From Humulus lupulus (Eukaryota > Streptophyta > Magnoliopsida > Rosales > Cannabaceae): a stretch of DNA of 64,000 nt. This document shows, piece after piece, positions 57,855 to 64,000 of this stretch (position 1 is the first letter of the stretch; each line of letters opens with the position of its first letter). The DNA lies in the NCBI RefSeq assembly GCF_963169125.1, contig NC_084793.1:97917071-97981070 (forward strand). The letters are read 5' to 3'. Both the position numbers and the translations under genes were made by a program. The notes beneath the pieces are model-generated. The model saw only the letters and a list, made by a program, of their open reading frames with translations, was not told the origin of the DNA and ran no database searches.

Positions 57855-59150
57855 AAATTAATCAAAGTGACAATGTTATATAATTGGTTGTTTTATGCTA
57901 TTGTTGAATAACATATAATATATATATATATATCAGAAAATTTCAAGTTCATTAATGTGACTTTAATGTTTTATTAGCAAAATAATTAATAATATAGATA
58001 AAAAATTAAATAGTTTGTGGTAAATTAAAGTTAGAGATATTTAATTAAGAGTAATTGGTGAAAATTGCCTATTTTTTGGAGTCATTGTGCATTTTGATCT
58101 AGTTTTGATAATATTTTATAAAATGACATCAGTCTAAAATTTCGACTAAATGTCTGAATTTTTTGACCAATTGTTTGAAAAATTTCTACCATCTATCTCG
58201 AGTGTTGGAGGCCATTTTGCAAAAATTATCAAAATTATGTAAAAATGCAAAATAACTTCAAAAAAATGTCATTTTGGCAAAAAAAAAATCCTTTAATTAA
58301 CTACTTCTAGTTTGATCCTCTAAGAATGCAGTAGTCTTGACATGATACATGTATCATTGAATGTAGTAACATTAAGTTGTAGGTACATTATGCAATTAGA
58401 TTGTATATGACTGAACCAAACATGAGTTGAACTCTTTTACAATATAATGCTTACTTTAAATAGTTCAAACAAATCAATCTAAAACTTGAGTAGCTACGAA
58501 ATCCTATTTATGTCAACTAGATCTATTAATTTATTCGTTACAGTTTTTTTTGATAATATGCTAGAAACTTGGCTGGAAACATGCGATACAAATACGGAAT
58601 CAAATTCTTCTTAATTGAAATTGAAAGTTGGTTCCCTTAAATATTGATTCTGGTACTAAATAGTTTGAGTGCTCTAATTTATAACATGTCTATAAATTAA
58701 GAGTTCACTATGGAATTAACGAAACTTGAAGAAAAAGAAGTAATTAGAGAAGTAAAATAGTAATTTAACTTAGCTATAATTATGAATAAATTATTGAGTA
58801 ATTGAATTGCATGTAGATTATATCAATAAATAAATTCAAGTAAAACTCATTGTAATAAACAAAAGTGCAATTTCAAATTTATAGTGAATTAGCTTATTAG
58901 AAATTAATAAATTAAATAATTAATTAAAGAATTTGGTTAATTATTAAATTTATTGGAGCTTGTCTATAGGTATCAACCTTGTATCCTAATTACTACAAAA
59001 GAACATTGTAGATAAGATTTTTAATTGTTAAAAATTTGAATTTGTGAAATTCTGATTTACTTAGCTTATTAATTTTATAAATATCTATATAATTATTTAA
59101 TTGTTAAATAATAAAAAATTATCTTTTAATTAAAGAATGTAAATAAAATA
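57855..59150. other. AT-rich intergenic DNA with a TA microsatellite and a small hairpin
   Basis: A (TA)n run lies at about 57911-57933. An imperfect inverted repeat pairs TTTTTTGGAGTCATTGTGCATTTTGAT (~58070-58100) with its counterpart at about 58230-58272, around a ~120-base loop; it may be a degraded MITE. No coding region is seen. Confidence 0.5.
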
Positions 59151-59159
59151 TGTGAAACC

Positions 59160-60110
59160 CTTAGCAATAAAATAATTCATCACTATTCTTTCAGACGGAA
59201 AAATACGTATTAGAAAATTGAGAGAATACGTTTAGCCATCTCAAGAACCAAACTCTCTGGTCGCATGTATTGAGAACAAAAGTGAGTCACACAAATAGTT
59301 CTAGAGTGATTCTCCCTACAGTGTTAGTGTCTACACACTCTGTAGAGGAGACCTTTGGTTGAATCCTTTGGTGAGTATTTCCTTAATAAAGTTTTAATTC
59401 TTTCACGTTCTCCATTAGTTTAATACCTTAGAGAATATATATTTGAATGGAATATATAGAAACCAATTAATAGGATTGATAAAATAAAATTACAATTCTG
59501 ATGCCCAAAATACAAGTGAAATAGATATATGAAGAAGTAGAGGAGAATGAGATTACAAACTCAAGACAATAACAGTACAAATAAAATAAGAACAATAGAA
59601 AATATGAAGAACACTAACAATCACACCACTTCAAGTGAAGAGTAGTGAAGATCACTAAACTTCAACAATGTTTAAAACCTTTGTCCGGAATCTTATTTCC
59701 CCCCTATTCTCTTATCACTAAGGGACTCTGATATTTAGAAATAACTCTATCGAATTATCAAGTCTTTTGTTTTTCAACAAAATGCCAAAATAGATGAAAA
59801 ACTCTTATTCACAAGTGATCAAATGGTCTTTATTTATAGAGTTTTGAGACACTATTTGAATTTCAAATTTCACCAACCCCTTGACTGTTACCAATGTTAA
59901 ATTGAGTGTTTGTGGAATTAAAGAAAATATTTGAGAGTTACTTGAAGTGTTCAAACGTTCAAATTGGTGAAAATGCAAAAATGAGATTTGACTGTCAGCG
60001 TCCTAGGCTATGGCCTGAGCTATATTCTAGGTCGCGACCTGGGATACTCTAGGTCACAACCTAGAGCTTGTAACCTCCCAATTTTTGTACTTTGCTACAA
60101 AAATGTTCAA
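59160..60110 (-). repeat. Degraded LTR-like sequence
   Basis: On minus there is a TATA-like CTATAAATAAAGACC (~59840), a T-rich downstream part with TATTTTGGGCATCAGAATTG (~59500-59520), and a cluster of AGGTCGCGACCT-type palindromes (60029-60066) upstream. The layout is that of an LTR with U3 to the right. No clean edges or internal domain were found. Confidence 0.35.
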
Positions 60111-61754
60111 ACTCTTTTTTTTTTTATTTTGTAATTTCCATACACCTAGTGGGAGTTAAAATCGCTTCTCCAACATCCATAAAACATAATTGCTCATGAA
60201 ATTCAATTTAAAAATGTGTTACACTCATTTTACACATTATTAGGTGATTTTTTAGAAGTTACAAATAGTTATTGATTTTGTAAGATAGTAAATCCAAAAA
60301 GTATGTTACAAACAAAAACTTGATATCTAAAGTTCTTGTTTATGAGATATTTAGTTCAAAAAGTAATCAATTTAAAATATAAAGGGAGTTATGGAAACAA
60401 ATAAGTTTCTATATTTAAATCAATACATTTTGTGTCATTAGGCTCAGCATGGTAGAAAAAAATGAAAAAGTTGTAAGTATAATTTTTTTAATAGATACTA
60501 AAATGATAAAAGAAAAACAATGAAAGTTGTAAAATTAATTTATTTAATAGATATTAATTTTTTAATACTCATTTTGTCGTACTATGTATAAATATCATAA
60601 AATATTATTTTTATTAATTGAGAGTACCAAAGATGTTTTACTGTTTCTGTAAACAATAAATAGATATTCTGTAGAAGTACTTAAATTGTGTCAAAAGTTG
60701 CACTTAAAGTATCTAGTTATTTTTTGTTTGATGAAAAAAGTACCTATGACTAATATTCAGTAGCAAGCAAAGGTATTTGTAGTTAACCTTGCGTTAGACG
60801 CTGGCGTTACAATATTTGATTGTTTCAAATTATTAATTATATGTATCATTTAAAAAATCAATTCAAAATAAATAAATGTAAATATCATTTTGAATTAATT
60901 TTTATTAAAAAAATATTTAATATATACTTTAAAAATTAAAAGAGTTTAAAAATCTAAGCTTTTGTAAGAAATTAATTCCATCTTTAAAAAAATATAAAAA
61001 GTATTTAAAATTCCAAACTAAAAACTAAAATAAAATAAAAAAGCATGAATTAAAATAAATACACAAAAATGAAATCTTAAATTAAAAAAATATATCTTTC
61101 TCTTATTTTTCGCAAACGGTGACTAATATCAGGCAAAGAGTTGGGGCTTGCATTGGGAGGCATTGATAGCATAGAAGAGAGGACAAGGCACTATAAAGAC
61201 ATTGTAATGCTTGACAGGACAGTGAGGCACTTGGTGGACTGGGTGAGGATGAAAGTTGTGGCTGGGGACTTGACGAAGATGAAGATTGCAGTTGGGGATT
61301 GAGGATGCAGCTGGGATTTGGCGAAGATGAAGCCTGAATTGGCAGATCTACAATGGCGACAAAGCTCGTATATGGAGGTGGAGCTTATGGATGGAGAACG
61401 AGTTTGTTGGCAGGTAAGGATGTTAAAAAATCTGCCAAATCGCGGAAACAACTCGCATCGTACCAACCCGCTCCTCACCATGTCGTTGAGCTATTCAAAG
61501 TGTGGGATGGGTTGTATTTTCTCAAATTGCGTGATGTGGTATTAAAATCTACAAGTGGTTTAAACTACACAACACCACATACATATAATATATATTACTT
61601 TTTTAGATAATTTATAATTTTATCATTGACTATTTCATATGTATTTTCTATTGTCTAAACATTCTCTTTTAGGTTTAACTTTTTATTTTAATTTTGTTGT
61701 AAAGTTTATTTATAGCTTGAAAAATATTTTTGTTGACTCTTTTTTTCGTCAAAC
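60111..61754. other. AT-rich intergenic DNA, unclear G-rich block at 61130-61420
   Basis: The block 61190-61420 contains imperfect repeats of GGGACTTGACGAAGATGAAG-like sequence and short frames on both strands (for example ELMDGERVCWQVR). I do not recognise any of them; it may be a decayed gene or transposon fragment. Confidence 0.35.
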
Positions 61755-63126
61755 TGATGAGTGCGGATTTTATGCACTCAATTATTGTCTTTTGTCCTTA
61801 AAATGGTTTGTTTTCCTTGAGTTCTTGTTTGGATTTGATGAGTTTCCCTTGAGTGTGTAGGAATTGATTAATTGAGTGTTTTGTGCATTATTTTGGGTGT
61901 TCAAGTCAGTGAAGGAGGCGTTACGTCACTTTTCGAGAGGCGACAAATCGCCGAAAGACGAAAAAAACGTACATGGGAAAAGCCCAGGCGATTCGTCGCC
62001 TATCATATGGCAATACATCTCATGGCACAGGCGATGTGTCGCCTAGCACAGGTGATGCGTCGCCTGTTGACCCGTGATGCATTGTCTGTTGTGCCACAAA
62101 ATTCGGAGATCGTGTTTTTCTACACGTTTTTTATTCTAAGTCGATGGGAAGTCGGCCTATGACGTTTCTAGACGTCAGGAAACGAACAAAGACACATATA
62201 AAAAGAAAGAGAAACACATTTAGAAGGGGAGACTCATTGTAGAAGATCTAAGAAGTGAATCAAAGCCATATCAATGGAGTTCTTTAGTTTTTCATATTTC
62301 TTTGATTTTTCCGGATAATTACAGTATGTTTGAGATTATAAACCACATTATGTGTGGTTAGTTTTCTTGTTTGTTAGGGTGTAGATGGATCTTTTGATAT
62401 GATTTTATTTCTATGATTTAATGTAAAGTTTAATTTAATCCAATATTGTTTGTGTTCTACTTTGATCCATTATTGTTATAATTGTGATTTATATATTGTT
62501 TTGCAATAAATTATTATAATTAGGGATATATTTATATTGTGAGAATTATTACTTGAGAGGGGAGCATTTAAACAATTTGGCAGCAGGTAGAACAACTTAG
62601 ATTGTGTGAGATCGAGAGATAAACATGAATCTAGGTAGCTGATATAGTTCTAGATTGTGAAATCGAGAAGTAGAATATTTAGAATTGTTTCTAGAGTAGA
62701 ACTTAATGAGGGTAGGGATACATGGTCGTGTAGAGATATAGGCTAGTTGTCATTTACTCATTCTTTATAAGGCACTCGAGAGAGGGTATAGAGATAAAAA
62801 ATACTCTAAGTTCTTGAGAATATTGGATTGAATTATGCACATTAATGATTAGGAATAGAATTGTTAGAGAGTGAAGTTGAAACACAAACAATTGTTCTTC
62901 TCTTGAGTTTTTTCGTTTAATTATTTGTTCTTTCAATTTCATATTTTATTTTAAGTTTATTATTATCTTTCAAAATTGATTGCTTCGATAAAGTTAGGAT
63001 TTAGTATTCGTTGTACTTAATTTATTTAATTTATTTTAATCCTTTTGGGATGATATCAGTCTTTGGACTATTTTACTACTTGTTTGACTTGTGCACTTGC
63101 AAGCATATCTATTATTTTTCGCAACA
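61755..63126 (+). repeat. 5' LTR of an Athila-like gypsy element
   Basis: From TGATGAGTGCGG (61755) to TTTTCGCAACA (63126), about 1.37 kb, directly followed by the tRNA-Asp type primer site. It contains four AGGCGA..TCGCCT palindromes at 61938-62065. The left edge is inferred from the TG start. Confidence 0.7.
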
Positions 63127-63130
63127 AGTT

Positions 63131-63151
63131 TTTGGCGTCGTTGCCAGGGAT
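63131..63151 (+). other. Primer binding site, tRNA-Asp type
   Basis: TTTGGCGTCGTTGCCAGGG closely resembles TGGCGCCGTTGCCGGGGA, the usual site of Athila elements, with two transitions. Confidence 0.8.
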
Positions 63152-63366
63152 TAAAAAAAATATTAAAATACAATTAAAAGAGCGAAGAAAATATAGAATT
63201 TTAATCTAAGTATTTATTTTTATTTGTTTACTAACTTTGGTTTCAAAATTTTTGTGGTTGAAGGTGTATGCGCAAAGCTCTTCATTCAAATCTCCTATAG
63301 TTAGACCTTGAAATTGAAAGAACTTTATCATTTATTAGGAGAGAGCGACGAGATAGATCACGAAAA

Positions 63367-64000
63367 ATGGGTGACCAAGTTAACAACAATAATGAGCAAG
63401 GTAACAATAATAATGCTCATGTGAACGCACCAGCAAACTAGACCTTGAGAGACTATTCTAGGCCAGTTGTGAATGACGATTATTCAGGCATTCAAAGGAA
63501 ACAAGTGAATGCCAAGAATTTTGAGCTTAAGGCGACTTTGGTGAACATGGTGCAACAAAATCAATATTCTGGTCTAGCTTATGAAGACCCCAATATTCAC
63601 TTGGAAACTTTCTTGGAGATATGTGACACGACAAAGATTAATAGGGTCACGATAGATACTATTTAGTTGAAGCACTTTTAATTTTCGTTGAGGGACAAAG
63701 CCCGAGCTTAGTTTAAATCTATACCCTCAGGGAATGTGACTACTTGGGAGGAAATGGCGCAAAAATTCTTCACTAAATTTTCTCGCCATCTAAGACTTGT
63801 CAATTAAGGGCTGAGATTACTCAATTTAGGCAAATGGAGTCCGAGCAATTATATGAGGCGTGGGATAGATTTAAGGAGATGCTCATAAAATGTCCTCAAC
63901 ATGCATAAAGGATTGGTTTCTAGTCCAACTATTCAATAATAGGTTCAATGGTCCAACAAGATCACATATTGATTATGCATCGGGTGGAACCATTTTATCA
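63367..64000 (+). pseudogene. Athila gag, decayed, 3'-truncated by window
   Basis: The likely start ATG at 63367 encodes MGDQVNNNNEQ. A stop follows at 63439-63441, then RDYSRPVVNDDYSGI and QYSGLAYEDPNIHLETFLEICDT, the conserved start of the gag core in Athila/Tat elements. Stops come at about 63664 and later. WEEMAQKFFTKF (~63755-63790) and ESEQLYEAWDRFKEML (~63840-63885) continue the core, with a frame change between. The copy is inactive. Confidence 0.8.

Larger units (their letters stand above)
63127..64000 (+). mobile_element. Athila-like internal region, cut by window edge
   Basis: Begins with the primer site and a ~220-base leader and continues into gag. The rest of the element, including pol and the 3' LTR, lies beyond base 64000. 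Confidence 0.75.

Noticed and set aside
61191..61545. Short ORFs on both strands of the unassigned block
   Set aside because: Too short, mutually overlapping and without a recognisable motif; listed only as an unclear block.
1..64000. tRNA, rRNA, organelle-derived DNA
   Set aside because: No cloverleaf-like or rRNA/plastid gene signature was noticed when reading both strands; only tRNA-complementary primer sites of retroelements are present.

Overview
The window is nuclear DNA of a dicot plant. It contains one intact host gene with GT-AG introns, set in AT-rich sequence crowded with nested plant LTR retrotransposons (Ty3/gypsy chromovirus, Tat and Athila; Ty1/copia), Mutator-like DNA transposons and small inverted-repeat elements. 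The termini and style of several LTRs remind me of Cannabaceae (Cannabis/Humulus), but that is an impression and not proven here.

Layout. 1-16029: 5' half of a minus-strand chromovirus-type gypsy element. Its 5' LTR (4598-4709 plus 13731-16029) is split by a gag-only, pol-less LTR element (4710-13730, 5-bp duplication CTAGG), whose gag is in turn split by a solo LTR (9536-12417, duplication TCTCC). 16030-22346: a possible LINE 3' end carrying a non-autonomous Mutator-like element (16188-22136, 9-bp duplication GTCTTGGTG), which holds an internally deleted copia element (16909-21935). 22347-27304: the only genic island, with a four-exon clade-D-like PP2C phosphatase gene (CDS 23774-25557) followed by an inverted-repeat element. 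27305-30082: an aberrant copia insertion whose two long terminal repeats face each other, with a perfect 5-bp duplication. 30917-35030: an Angela/BARE-like LTR split by a solo gypsy LTR (31762-34022, duplication CAATG). 35759-36156: small palindromic element. 36441-40903: remnant of a Mutator-like element with a DUF1985/Ulp1-type gene, a stub of MuDR transposase and many TCGAGCT-type repeats. 41286-~52560: Tat-lineage gypsy element with dual RNase H and an intron-containing antisense reading frame between integrase and the 3' LTR. 52821-57849: comparatively young, nearly complete copia element (duplication CTGTG). 57855-61754: AT-rich intergenic DNA with LTR-like remnants. 61755-64000: 5' LTR, tRNA-Asp type primer binding site and decayed gag of an Athila element running off the window.

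Function. Only the PP2C gene looks like a working host gene. Nearly every transposon reading frame carries stops, frameshifts or changed catalytic residues. The gag-only element and the Tat element share an exact 13-nt polypurine-tract context and the same gag type, which suggests a non-autonomous/autonomous pair. A recurring theme is that unrelated LTR families each hold a cluster of short GC-rich palindromes with family-specific sequence.
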